NCBI RefSeq assembly: GCF_001280015.1
Contig: NZ_LGDV01000175.1
Location: 1 to 64,000, forward strand
Direction: 5' to 3'
Length of the DNA: 64,000 nt
Source: Streptomyces sp. MMG1121
Lineage (GTDB): Bacteria > Actinomycetota > Actinomycetes > Streptomycetales > Streptomycetaceae
Part shown: piece after piece, positions 41,402-49,771 of the stretch
Numbering within the stretch: the first letter of the stretch is position 1
Layout: the number at the start of each line of letters is the position of its first letter
Translations under genes and position numbers: made by a program
Notes under the pieces: model-generated
What the model was told of the DNA's origin: nothing
Database searches by the model: none
The model's input: the letters and a program-made list of their open reading frames with translations, nothing else

Positions 41402-42247
41402 CCCCGGCAGCCGGGTACCGGCGCTGCCACGGGCCGCGTTCAGCTGCGGCTGGGTGAGGAAGAAGGCGCCGGTGAGGTCCGCGTCGGTCAGGTCGGCGTC
41501 GCGCAGGTCGGCGCCGATCATGTCCGCGTCGCGCAGATCGGCACCGGTGAGGTCGGCGGCGATCAGGTACGCGCCGCGCAGACTCGCCCCGCGCAGGTCG
41601 GCGCCCCGGAGCCGGGCCCCGATGAGATCCGCGCCCCGCCGGTCCTTCCCGTTGCCCTTCTGCCTCCCCTTGCCCCTGCCCTTCGCAGCGCCCTTGTCGC
41701 CCTGGCCCTCGGCGGCGCCGGCGCGGGCCAGTTCGCTGGTGCGCAGCAGGAGCACGTTGACCTGCTGCCGGTGCGCGGCCACGTCCAGCGCGGCGAGCTC
41801 CCCGGGGCTCTGCCGGGTCAGCCGTTCGGTCTCCTCCAGCGCCTCGCGCAACTCGGGGTGGACGGGCCGGGCGGCGGGCAGGCCGAGCGCCTCGGTCAGG
41901 TACCACAGCAGCTCGTGCAGCTGCCGCACGACCGGGAACACGTCGAACATGCGGCGCGCATGCTCCTTGGACGCGGTACGCCAGTCCTGTCCGCCGAAGG
42001 TGACCCGCGAGACCTTCTGGCCGGCCCCGAAGCAGTCGTAGACCGTACAGCCGGTGAAGCCCTTCTCGCGCAGATCGACGTGGATGCCGCAGCGGTGATC
42101 GCCCTGGAGGTTCGGGCACGGCTTCCCGGCGGGCTTGTCCAGCGCGAAGTCGGCGGAGCGCGCGAAGGGCAGGGAGACACAGCACAGCCCGAAGCACTGT
42201 GCGCAGTCGCCCCGCAGGTCGGCGAGGTCGGTTCTGGGTTCTGGCAT
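41363..42247 (-). CDS. Pentapeptide-repeat protein with cysteine-rich N-terminus
   Basis: 294 residues from ATG 42247. The N-terminal 70 residues carry nine cysteines (CAQCFGLCC; KPCPNLQG; HRCGIHVD; GCTVYDCFG), suggesting a zinc or iron-sulfur site. A helical middle and a Lys/Gly-rich linker lead to about 11 pentapeptide repeats (A-D-L-x-x pattern: GADLRGASLRGAYLIAADL, then GADLRDADMIGADL) forming a right-handed beta-helix, ending at FFLTQPQLNAA. Pentapeptide proteins can mimic DNA or protect gyrase, but many have unknown roles. The residues after AARGSAG overlap the convergent P450 gene. Confidence 0.88.
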   Translation of the reverse strand: MPEPRTDLADLRGDCAQCFGLCCVSLPFARSADFALDKPAGKPCPNLQGDHRCGIHVDLREKGFTGCTVYDCFGAGQKVSRVTFGGQDWRTASKEHARRMFDVFPVVRQLHELLWYLTEALGLPAARPVHPELREALEETERLTRQSPGELAALDVAAHRQQVNVLLLRTSELARAGAAEGQGDKGAAKGRGKGRQKGNGKDRRGADLIGARLRGADLRGASLRGAYLIAADLTGADLRDADMIGADLRDADLTDADLTGAFFLTQPQLNAARGSAGTRLPGSVSRPAHWTAGR

Positions 42248-42257
42248 GGTGTCCAGC

Positions 42258-42392
42258 CTACTGACCTGCGAAGGCGCTGCCCCGGGCCACCCGGTCGACC
42301 GCGTCGGGGAGGCGGTCGGCGGGCAGCGGCCGCAGCTCGGTGGTCTTCGGTTCGGGCAGGGGCCCGGGTGGGCGGGCGCGCCGCCGGCTCAC
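42258..42392 (-). CDS. Possible 44-residue protein coupled to the prolyl-aminopeptidase-like gene
   Basis: The GTG at 42392 overlaps the TGA of the upstream hydrolase gene by 4 bp (GTGA), the arrangement of translationally coupled genes. It encodes a basic N-terminus, then LRPLPADRLPDAVDRVARGS, and stops at 42258, 11 bp before the next gene. Composition in the second half is protein-like. No family recognised. Confidence 0.42.
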   Translation of the reverse strand: MSRRRARPPGPLPEPKTTELRPLPADRLPDAVDRVARGSAFAGQ

Positions 42393-43690
42393 GCCTCGTC
42401 CCGGGTGAGAGCCAGCAGCCGGTCCAGCACCCGGGGCGCGCCCGCGCGCAGGCCGTCGTGTTCGAACTCGTCCGTGACCCAGGTACGCAGACCGCGGATG
42501 GTGCGGGCGGTCTCCAGGGAGTGGGTGGTGTCGACGTACATGTCGTCGTGGTAGATCGCCGCGGCGACCGGTACCTCGTTGGCGGAGAGCCGGGCCGGGT
42601 CGTACAGCGGCTCCCATTCGGTGCGGGCGGCGAGCAGTTCGGCCGTCTCGCGCAGCGGGCGCAGGGCGGGGTCGGCGTCGAACATCCAGGGGTGCACGGT
42701 CTCACCGGTGAAGAGCACCGGGGCGTCACCCGCGAGCGCCTTCGCCGCGTCGAACTGCGGGAACTCGGCGCGGACCCGCTCGGCGGCCCAGGCGGTGGGG
42801 CGGGCGCCCTGGCCGTAGATGGTCTCGTGGACGAGGGCGTACAGCGGGTACTGGGCGTACGACAGCAGGTTCTGGGCCTGCTCCTGGAAGGCGTCCGAGA
42901 GCTCCGGGCCGCCCGGTGTGCGCACGAAGGCGTCCGCCAGGAGGTGGTGCAGCCGGTGACTGCCGTCGCTCGCGCCGAGCATCAGGCCGAGTGACTGGAA
43001 GGCCTCGGCGGTGAACCGGTAGCCGTTCGGGAGGACCACGTCGTGGGTCAGCAGGTGGTCGGCGATCCGGCGGGCCCGTTCGACGTCCTGCGGGTAGCGG
43101 GCGTAGTGCGCGGTGACCTTGCGTTCGATGCGCGGGTAGGCGGCACGGTAGACGTCGTCGGCGTGGGCGTGCAGGGAGGGCAGGCCGCCGGTGATGACGG
43201 CCGTGCTGAGGCCTTCGGGGGCGAGGGAGAGGTACGACACCGTGCAGAAGCCGCCGAAGCTCTGGCCCAGCACGGTCCACGGGGCGCCGCCGGTGACCTC
43301 GGGGCGGATGGCCTCGCAGTCCCGGACGATGGAGTCGGCACGGAACCGGGTGAGGTGGTCGGCCTGCGCCGCGGGGCCGCCGCGCAGCGGGAGCGTCTGC
43401 CGGGTGGCGGGCGTGGAGCTGCCGGTGCCGCGCTGGTCGAGCAGCAGGACGCGATGGTCCTGCAGAGCCCGGTCGAGCCAGGCCTGACGTCCGACGAAAC
43501 GATTCGCCCCAAAGCCGGGGCCGCCCTGGAGGTAGAGCAGCCACGGCAGGTCCTGCCCGGCCTTGTCGCTCGCGGCCACTTCGCGGGCGTACAGCTCGAT
43601 GGTCTCGCCGCCGGGGTCGGCGTGGTCGAGCGGCACGGTGAAGCGGCGGTCGGTGAGGACGACACCAGGCTGGCGGTAGCTGAGGCTCAA
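42389..43690 (-). CDS. Alpha/beta hydrolase, proline iminopeptidase (S33) type
   Basis: 433 residues from a TTG at 43690 preceded by GGGAG. S33 peptidase layout: oxyanion motif LYLQGGPGFGANR, DQRGTGSSTPATRQ, nucleophile serine in VLGQSFGGFCT, a helical cap that recalls prolyl aminopeptidases, and a terminal His in EFEHDGLR. It likely releases N-terminal residues from small peptides in the cytoplasm. The upstream frame is open but lacks a ribosome site and turns Arg/Ala-rich. A 44-residue gene may be coupled downstream. Confidence 0.9.
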   Translation of the reverse strand: MSLSYRQPGVVLTDRRFTVPLDHADPGGETIELYAREVAASDKAGQDLPWLLYLQGGPGFGANRFVGRQAWLDRALQDHRVLLLDQRGTGSSTPATRQTLPLRGGPAAQADHLTRFRADSIVRDCEAIRPEVTGGAPWTVLGQSFGGFCTVSYLSLAPEGLSTAVITGGLPSLHAHADDVYRAAYPRIERKVTAHYARYPQDVERARRIADHLLTHDVVLPNGYRFTAEAFQSLGLMLGASDGSHRLHHLLADAFVRTPGGPELSDAFQEQAQNLLSYAQYPLYALVHETIYGQGARPTAWAAERVRAEFPQFDAAKALAGDAPVLFTGETVHPWMFDADPALRPLRETAELLAARTEWEPLYDPARLSANEVPVAAAIYHDDMYVDTTHSLETARTIRGLRTWVTDEFEHDGLRAGAPRVLDRLLALTRDEA

Positions 43691-43809
43691 CGGGGCTCCC
43701 CGGGCGGATGGGACGGATGGGCCGGATGTGACCCAGTTCAGCACATGACCGGGCGTGGGCCGAGCCCCGGGATCATGGTTTGTTACTGAACTTCGGGTCA
43801 GCGGCAGGC

Positions 43810-44835
43810 TCAGCGCGCGGCAAGGCTGGAGCGGCGCACCACCAGCTCCGGCTGGAGCACCACCCGGCGGTGCTCGTGCGGCCGCCGTCCCTCGCCCTGC
43901 TCGGTCTCCTCGAGGAGCAGCTCGGCGGCGAGCGCGCCCATGGTGACGGCCGGCTGGCGTACGGAGGTCAGCGGTACGGCGGCCGCCGCCGCGAACTCGA
44001 TGTCGTCGTAGCCGACGATCGCCAGGTCCTCCGGGACCCTCACGCCCGCCGCGTACATGGCCTGGAGCACCCCGAGGGCGAGGAGGTCGTTGGCGCAGAA
44101 CACGGCGGTGGGGCGGTCGGCGAGGCCGAGCAGCCGGGCGCCCGCGTCCCGGCCGGCGGCCACGTCGAGGCGCTCGGTGGGCAGTTCGCGCAGCGCGTCG
44201 GGGCCGAGTCCGGCCTCGGCGAGCGCGCTCAGCGCGCCGGTGCGGCGGTCGCGGACCTGGTTGAGTGCGGGCGGCCCGCTGACGTAGGCGAGCAAACGAT
44301 GCCCGGCGTCGACCAGATGGCGTACGGCGAGGGCTCCGCCGGCGACGTCGTCCACGGAGACGGAGCACTCGGTGGTGCCCTCGGCGACCCGGTCGACCAG
44401 CACGAACGGGATGCCGTGCCGGCGGAAGGTCTCGATGTTGCGGCCGGTGGCGTCGGCCGGGGTCAGCAGCACGCCCCGGACCCGCTGCTCGGCGAACAGG
44501 GCCAGGTAATCGGCCTCCTCGGCGGCGTTCTGCGCGCTGTTGCAGACCATCACGCCGAGCCCCGCCTCCCGGGCCGCCCGCTCGGCACCGCGCGCCACGT
44601 CCACGAAGAACGGGTTGCCCATGTCGAGCACGAGCAGGCCCATGATCCGGCTGCGGCCCGCCCGCAGCTGACGCGCCGACTCGCTGCGGACGTAGCCGAG
44701 CCGGTCGATCGCGGACAGCACCCGGGCCCGGGTCTCACTGGCGACCGTGTCCGGGCGGTTGATGACGTTCGACACCGTGCCCACCGACACTCCGGCGGCG
44801 CGGGCGACATCCTTGATACCCACCGACTGGGTCAT
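43810..44835 (-). CDS. LacI family repressor, probable rhamnose regulator
   Basis: 341 residues. N-terminal LacI helix-turn-helix (GIKDVARAAGVSVGTVSNVI, residues 6-25), hinge ESARQLRAGRS, then a periplasmic-binding-protein-like effector domain (LLVLDMGNPFFVDVARGAE; FVLVDRV; IVGYDDIEFAAAAAVPLTSV). It is the last gene of the leftward rhamnose transport operon, 57 bp after the BNR_4 gene, and palindromes of LacI type sit in the divergent rhaT/rhaI promoter region. The effector is probably rhamnose or a rhamnose-derived intermediate; no rhamnulose-kinase site is present to say which. Confidence 0.88.
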   Translation of the reverse strand: MTQSVGIKDVARAAGVSVGTVSNVINRPDTVASETRARVLSAIDRLGYVRSESARQLRAGRSRIMGLLVLDMGNPFFVDVARGAERAAREAGLGVMVCNSAQNAAEEADYLALFAEQRVRGVLLTPADATGRNIETFRRHGIPFVLVDRVAEGTTECSVSVDDVAGGALAVRHLVDAGHRLLAYVSGPPALNQVRDRRTGALSALAEAGLGPDALRELPTERLDVAAGRDAGARLLGLADRPTAVFCANDLLALGVLQAMYAAGVRVPEDLAIVGYDDIEFAAAAAVPLTSVRQPAVTMGALAAELLLEETEQGEGRRPHEHRRVVLQPELVVRRSSLAAR

Positions 44836-44892
44836 CGGGCGAAGACCTCCAGGAGACGAGAACGGGACGGCAGGCGGTCCTTCACATTACCG

Positions 44893-46254
44893 TCAGGCCG
44901 GCAGGGCGAAGTCGGCCACGAACAGGGGTGAGGGCGTCGTACCGGTCGACTTCTCCTGGTACAGGAACGACAGGACGGCGTCCGCCCCGGCCCGCGTCTC
45001 GTCGATCACCACCTCACCGAAGGCGTTCAGGTCGCCGCCGTCGTACAGCAGCGTCCAGTCGGTGTACCCGGAGGCCTTCGAGGCTCCGGCGATACGGCCG
45101 TACGGGAAGACCGCGTAGGCGTTGTCGTACCGGTCGAGGACGAGCCTGGTGCGCTGGCTGGAGTTCGGCGCCACGGGTATCTCGGTCTTCCGCCACGTCC
45201 CGGACGGGCTCTTGCGGAGGTGGAAGGCGCGTCCGTGGGCGATGCGGTCGGCGACGTAGTCCGTCGTGCACGGCCCGAAGCGGCCCGGTACGTAGCTGAT
45301 GATCGCGTGCGGCAGCCCGGCGGAGTCGGTGGTCTGGCTCTCCTGGTTCATCAGGCACTGGTCGGGCCCGAGCGGGTCCACGACCAGACCGGGCGTGGTG
45401 ACGGCGACCGGGTTTGGGCCGCCGGTGGTCCCCACGACCGCACCGGCGTCGTTGCGCCAGGTCCGGCCGCGATCGGTGGAGTGGACGTAACCGGTGTCGT
45501 GATTGGTCAGTCCGCCTTCGTCGCACAGCACGGACGCGTTCTGCTCGCGCCAGGTGAACAGGGCGTGCAGCCGGCCGTGCACGTCGTAGTCGATGCCGTG
45601 CAGATACATGTTCCGGGCGGTGCTGGAGCCGTGCGCGCTCGTGTAGGTGCCCGCCGAACCGCTCCACTCCCCCAGCGCCGTCCACCTCGAACCGTCGTAT
45701 TCGGCAAGGGCGTTGCGGCCGTCGCCGGAGATGCCGACGCGGTAGCTGAGCTGGAGCCCGCCCTCGGGTGTCGCGACGAACTGCGGATAGGTGAACCGCG
45801 AGGTGAGGGCGAGCCCGTCGAGGGTGGTCCGTACGGCGCCGAGGACGGACGGGGTCCAGGGCATGGACTCGGGACGGTCGAGCAGCCCGGCGACGGACTT
45901 CACGTAGCAGAAGCCGTCGCTGTGCGCGTCCATGACCAGGTGCAGCCGGCCGTCGGCCCGCGACACGCCCATCGAGATCACGTTGTGGGAGTCGTCGCTC
46001 TTGAGCCGGTGGTCGAGGGCCAGCGTCGACCAGTGGTCCGCACCCGGTGCACGGCGGGCGACGGTCGCGCTGCGGTCGGCGGAGTACCAGGCCGTGTACT
46101 GTCGGCCCCGGTAGGTGAACAGGCCGTTCTTCTGGAACGCGTTGGTGTTGACGAGGCCGTCGTACGACACGAAGTACAGGGCCCGGGGGTCGAGGAGGGT
46201 GCGGCCGAGAGGGGTGAGCCGGGGGGCCGCGAGCCCGCTTCCGGAGGCGGTCAT
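44893..46254 (-). CDS. BNR_4-repeat beta-propeller enzyme (GH145/PL24-like), apparently cytoplasmic
   Basis: 453 residues from ATG 46254, whose ATGA overlaps the rhaM stop. The chain shows beta-propeller blades with BNR_4-type repeats (FVSYDGLVNTNAFQKNGLFT; DDSHNVISMGVSRADGRLHL; FTYPQFVATPEGGLQLSYR; NMYLHGIDYDVHGRLHALFT). BNR_4 families include alpha-L-rhamnosidases of GH145 and lyases acting on rhamnose-glucuronate or ulvan linkages. There is no signal peptide or lipobox, unlike most polysaccharide-degrading members, so it should act on an imported small glycoside. Its place in the rhamnose operon supports release of L-rhamnose. Mechanism (hydrolase or lyase) cannot be decided here. Confidence 0.8.
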   Translation of the reverse strand: MTASGSGLAAPRLTPLGRTLLDPRALYFVSYDGLVNTNAFQKNGLFTYRGRQYTAWYSADRSATVARRAPGADHWSTLALDHRLKSDDSHNVISMGVSRADGRLHLVMDAHSDGFCYVKSVAGLLDRPESMPWTPSVLGAVRTTLDGLALTSRFTYPQFVATPEGGLQLSYRVGISGDGRNALAEYDGSRWTALGEWSGSAGTYTSAHGSSTARNMYLHGIDYDVHGRLHALFTWREQNASVLCDEGGLTNHDTGYVHSTDRGRTWRNDAGAVVGTTGGPNPVAVTTPGLVVDPLGPDQCLMNQESQTTDSAGLPHAIISYVPGRFGPCTTDYVADRIAHGRAFHLRKSPSGTWRKTEIPVAPNSSQRTRLVLDRYDNAYAVFPYGRIAGASKASGYTDWTLLYDGGDLNAFGEVVIDETRAGADAVLSFLYQEKSTGTTPSPLFVADFALPA

Positions 46255-46571
46255 GACAGGTGGAACACCTCCGTCAGCGGCTTCATGGCCTCGTCCGGCC
46301 GGGCGCCGCCCGGTGACTCGAAGAACGGCGCCATCTGCGCCTGCCAGCGGGCGTTGACGCCGGTGGCCGCCATGCCGGCCCGGGCGGCGGCGAAGTCCTC
46401 GGTCTCCAGGTAGCCGACGAGCAGGCCGTCCTCGCGCAGGAAGAGCGAGTAGTTGTGCCAGCCGGTCGCCTTCAGGGCGTCGAGCATCTCCGGCCACACG
46501 GCGGCGTGCCGCTCCCGGTACTCGTCGAGCCGTTCCGCCCGGACCTTCAGCAGGAAACAGACGCGCTGCAC
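46251..46571 (-). CDS. rhaM: L-rhamnose mutarotase
   Basis: About 106 residues. The GTG at 46571 is chosen because AGGGGG lies six bases upstream; the nearby ATG at 46577 touches that ribosome site. The sequence QRVCFLLKVRAERLDEYRER, followed by HAAVWPEMLDALKATGWHNY, is the RhaM signature with the active-site His and Tyr. It interconverts alpha- and beta-L-rhamnopyranose so that the isomerase receives the right anomer. Follows rhaS by 17 bp and is coupled by ATGA to the BNR_4 gene. Confidence 0.93.
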   Translation of the reverse strand: MQRVCFLLKVRAERLDEYRERHAAVWPEMLDALKATGWHNYSLFLREDGLLVGYLETEDFAAARAGMAATGVNARWQAQMAPFFESPGGARPDEAMKPLTEVFHLS

Positions 46572-46588
46572 CAACATCCCCCTCGTTT

Positions 46589-47668
46589 CTAGAAGTTGAA
46601 CCGATCGATGTTCCTGGCGTCGAACACGGTCGGCTTGCCCAGGTCGATCACGCCGTCCTTGCCGAGGGTGTACGTCGTCCCGCCGGCCCGGAAGGTCTCG
46701 CCCTCCGTGCCGGTGATCTGCCCCGAGGCCAGCGCGACCGTGGTCCGTGCGGTCAGGTCGCCGAGCTTGGCCGGGTCCCACAGCTCGAAGGCGTCGACGG
46801 TGCCGTTCTTGACGTACTTGCGCATGTCGTTCGGCGTGCCGAGCCCGGTCAGCTTCACCTTGCCCTTGTACTTGGAGCCCGACAGATACTGGGCGGCCGC
46901 CTTGATGCCGACGGTGGTCGGGGAGACGATCCCCTTCAGGTCCGGGTGCTCCTGGAGCAGGCCCTGGGTCTGCTGGAAGGACTGCTGGGCGTCGTCGTTG
47001 CCGTAGGCGATCTTGACGAGCTTGACGTTCTTGTACTCGGGGTCCTTCAGCTCGTCCTTCATGTAGCCGATCCAGGTGTTCTGGTTCGTCGCGGTCTGCG
47101 CGGCCGACAGGATCGCGATCTCGCCCTTGTACCCGATCTGCCGCGCGATCAACTGCACCTCGGTACGGCCCAGGTCCTCGGCGGACGCCTGCGAGACGAA
47201 GGCGTTGCGGCAGCCGGGGTTGGTGTCGGAGTCGTAGGTGACGACCTTGACGCCGTTCTTCATGGCCTGCTTCAGCGCGGTGCACAGCGCCCCCGGATCC
47301 TGCGCGGACACGGCGATGCCGTTCACCTGCTGCTGGGTGAGCGTATTGACGTAACTCACCTGCCCGGCGGTGTCGGTGGCGCTGGACGGACCGACTTCCT
47401 TGTACGTCGAGCCCAGTTCGGCGAGGGCCTTCTCGCCGCCCTTGTCGGCGGTGGTGAAGTACGGGTTGTTCACCTGCTTGGGGAGAAAGCCGACGGTGAG
47501 TCCCTTCTTGGTGGCGGCATTCGGATCGGCCTTGCCGGCGGAGGCGGCGGCGGTGTTGTCGTCCTTGACGTCGTTCTTGGTGGTGCCGCTGCAGGCGGTG
47601 AGGGCGAGGGCGAGCGAGGTACCGGCGGCGAGGGCGGCGCAGGTGCGGCGGAGGGACTGCTCGGGCAT
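46589..47668 (-). CDS. rhaS: Rhamnose ABC transporter, substrate-binding lipoprotein
   Basis: 359 residues. A lipoprotein signal with lipobox LTAC gives C26. The mature part is a type-I periplasmic-binding protein of the ribose/rhamnose group: VGFLPKQVNNPYFTTADKGG, VSAQDPGALCTALKQAMKNG, VVTYDSDTNPG, FVSQASAEDLGRTEV and KGIVSPTTVGIKAA. It captures rhamnose or a rhamnosyl glycoside outside the membrane and passes it to RhaPQT. It is encoded 50 bp after rhaQ in the same operon; the gap allows processing for higher expression, as is common for binding proteins. Confidence 0.93.
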   Translation of the reverse strand: MPEQSLRRTCAALAAGTSLALALTACSGTTKNDVKDDNTAAASAGKADPNAATKKGLTVGFLPKQVNNPYFTTADKGGEKALAELGSTYKEVGPSSATDTAGQVSYVNTLTQQQVNGIAVSAQDPGALCTALKQAMKNGVKVVTYDSDTNPGCRNAFVSQASAEDLGRTEVQLIARQIGYKGEIAILSAAQTATNQNTWIGYMKDELKDPEYKNVKLVKIAYGNDDAQQSFQQTQGLLQEHPDLKGIVSPTTVGIKAAAQYLSGSKYKGKVKLTGLGTPNDMRKYVKNGTVDAFELWDPAKLGDLTARTTVALASGQITGTEGETFRAGGTTYTLGKDGVIDLGKPTVFDARNIDRFNF

Positions 47669-47718
47669 GGCGGAGGGTCCTTTGCGGGGGTTGAGGGGGT
47701 GACGGAGAAGGGGACGGG

Positions 47719-48708
47719 CTACGCGGTCGGGACCGAGGCGGCTCTGCGGCCGGCCCTCGCGACGGAGATCTGACGCGCGACCCGGGGGCCGAGCACGGAG
47801 ACGACCAGCAGCACACCGGTGACGACGATCTGCGACTGCGCGGACACGTTCAGCAGACTCATCACGTTCTGTGCCGCGCCCAGCAGGAACACACCGGCGA
47901 TCGCACCGCCCAACGTCCCCTTGCCGCCGTCGAAATCGATCCCGCCGAGCAACACGGCGGCGACGACGGACAGTTCGAGCCCGGTGGCGTTGTCATAGCG
48001 GGCGCTGGCGTAGTGCAGCGCCCAGAACACCCCGGTCAGCGCCGACATGAACCCGGTGGCCACGAAGAGCAGGAGCCTAGTCCGCTTCACCCGGATTCCC
48101 GCGAACCGCGCCGCCTCCTCGTTCGCGCCGACCGCGAACAGCGAGCGGCCGAACGCGGTGGCGTGCAGGACGACCACGGCGATGGCGAGCAGCACCAGGA
48201 AGGGCACGAAGGCCTGCGGCAGGAAGGTGTTCCCGAGCCGGCCGGCCGCGAAGTCCAGGTACTGGGAGGGGAAGTCGGTGACCGCGTCGGAGCCCAGCAC
48301 GATCTGGGCGAGTCCCCGGTAGGCGGCGAGCGTGCCGATGGTGACGGCCAGCGACGGCAGTCCGAGCCGGGTGACGAGCAGACCGTTGACCAGCCCGCAC
48401 ACCACGCCCAGCAGCAGACACAACGGGATGATCGTCTCGATGGCCATGCCGACGTTCCAGAGCCTGCCCATCACCGCCCCGGACAGCCCGGCCGTGGAGG
48501 CCACCGACAGGTCGATCTCGCCGGAGACCACCAGCAGGGTCATCGGCAGGGCGATCAGCGCGATCGGGAGGGTGTTGCCGATGAGGAACGACACGTTGAG
48601 CGCGTTGCCGAAGCCGTCCACGCATCCGAACGACAGCAGCAACAGGACGACGAGGAGGGCGCCGACGACCGTGTCCCAGCGGACGGCGCGGGTCAGTGAC
48701 TCAGGCAC
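47719..48708 (-). CDS. rhaQ: Rhamnose ABC transporter permease
   Basis: 329 residues from a GTG at 48708 that overlaps the end of rhaP by 8 bp. About nine or ten hydrophobic segments of the BPD_transp_2 (RbsC) family, with the cytoplasmic coupling loop at NEEAARFAGIRVKRTRLLLF and a conserved VVSGEIDLSVASTAGLSGAV after the first helices. The partner permease is RhaP; together they form the channel served by RhaT and RhaS. Confidence 0.93.
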   Translation of the reverse strand: MPESLTRAVRWDTVVGALLVVLLLLSFGCVDGFGNALNVSFLIGNTLPIALIALPMTLLVVSGEIDLSVASTAGLSGAVMGRLWNVGMAIETIIPLCLLLGVVCGLVNGLLVTRLGLPSLAVTIGTLAAYRGLAQIVLGSDAVTDFPSQYLDFAAGRLGNTFLPQAFVPFLVLLAIAVVVLHATAFGRSLFAVGANEEAARFAGIRVKRTRLLLFVATGFMSALTGVFWALHYASARYDNATGLELSVVAAVLLGGIDFDGGKGTLGGAIAGVFLLGAAQNVMSLLNVSAQSQIVVTGVLLVVSVLGPRVARQISVARAGRRAASVPTA

Positions 48709-49771
48709 CGGCGTGCTCCTTCGGCATGGCGGTCTTCCTCCGGTCCGGCCTCTTCTTCAGGGCGGCGGCCACCCGCAGCGCGACGACGCGGTCGACGGCG
48801 ATCGCGAGGAGCAGCAGGACGCCGTTGATGGCGAGCACCCACACGGAGCTGACGCCGAGCGCGGGCAGCACACTGTTGACCGAGGTGAGCAGCAGGGCGC
48901 CGAGCGCCGCTCCGTAGACGCTGCCCGAGCCGCCGGTGAAGACGACACCGCCGACCACGACCGCGCTGACGACGGTGAGTTCGTAGCCGTTCCCGGTACC
49001 GGAGTCGACGTTGCCGAACCGGGCCAGGTACATCGCGCCCGCGAGTCCGGCCAGAGCGCCGCAGAAGGTGTAGGCGGCCAGGATCCGCCGGCGCACGGGG
49101 ATGCCGGCCAGCCGGGCTGCCTCGGGGTTGGATCCGAGGGCGTACAACTCCCGTCCGCTGCCGAAGTGTTTGAGGTAGTAGGCGGTCGCGACGAGCACGG
49201 CGAGGGCGATGGCGGCGAGCCAGGGGATCGCGGAGACGCCGCCGGAGCCGAAGTCGACGAAGCCGCCCGGCAGGTCGGCCGCCGTGATCTGCCGGGAGCC
49301 GACCCAGATGGAGTCGACGCCCCGGATGATGTACAGGGTGCCGAGCGTGACGACCAGCGCGGGCACCTGGCCGAGGCTGACCAGCAGTCCGTTGAGCAGC
49401 CCGAGGCCGATGCCCACGGCCACGGCGAGCAGGATCGCGACGACGGCGTTTCCGCCGCCCTGCAGACAGGTACCGGTGGCGAAGGCGCTGATGCCGAGGG
49501 TGGAACCGACGGACAGGTCGACGTTGCGGGTGATGACGACGAGGGACTGGCCGGTGGCGACCAGCACCAGGATCGTGGCGTTGAGCAGCAGGTCCTTGAT
49601 GCCCTGCGCGGACAGGAACTGGCTGTTGCCGGCCTGGGTGACCGCGATCATCACCAGGAAGACGACGAGGATGGCGAGTTCACGCATCTTGAAGACGCGG
49701 TCGACCAGCCGGGTACCCCTCGACGGGGGCACGTCGACGGCGGGGGACTGCTTCGGGGTGGTCACCGTCAT
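48701..49771 (-). CDS. rhaP: Rhamnose ABC transporter permease
   Basis: 356 residues from ATG 49771, coupled by ATGA to rhaT. RbsC-type permease: [40 protein letters not shown], and the coupling loop [19 protein letters not shown]. The frame is open far upstream, but that is antisense to nothing and overlaps rhaT; the family N-terminus starts at [15 protein letters not shown]. Overlaps rhaQ by 8 bp. Confidence 0.93.
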   Translation of the reverse strand: MTVTTPKQSPAVDVPPSRGTRLVDRVFKMRELAILVVFLVMIAVTQAGNSQFLSAQGIKDLLLNATILVLVATGQSLVVITRNVDLSVGSTLGISAFATGTCLQGGGNAVVAILLAVAVGIGLGLLNGLLVSLGQVPALVVTLGTLYIIRGVDSIWVGSRQITAADLPGGFVDFGSGGVSAIPWLAAIALAVLVATAYYLKHFGSGRELYALGSNPEAARLAGIPVRRRILAAYTFCGALAGLAGAMYLARFGNVDSGTGNGYELTVVSAVVVGGVVFTGGSGSVYGAALGALLLTSVNSVLPALGVSSVWVLAINGVLLLLAIAVDRVVALRVAAALKKRPDRRKTAMPKEHAGA

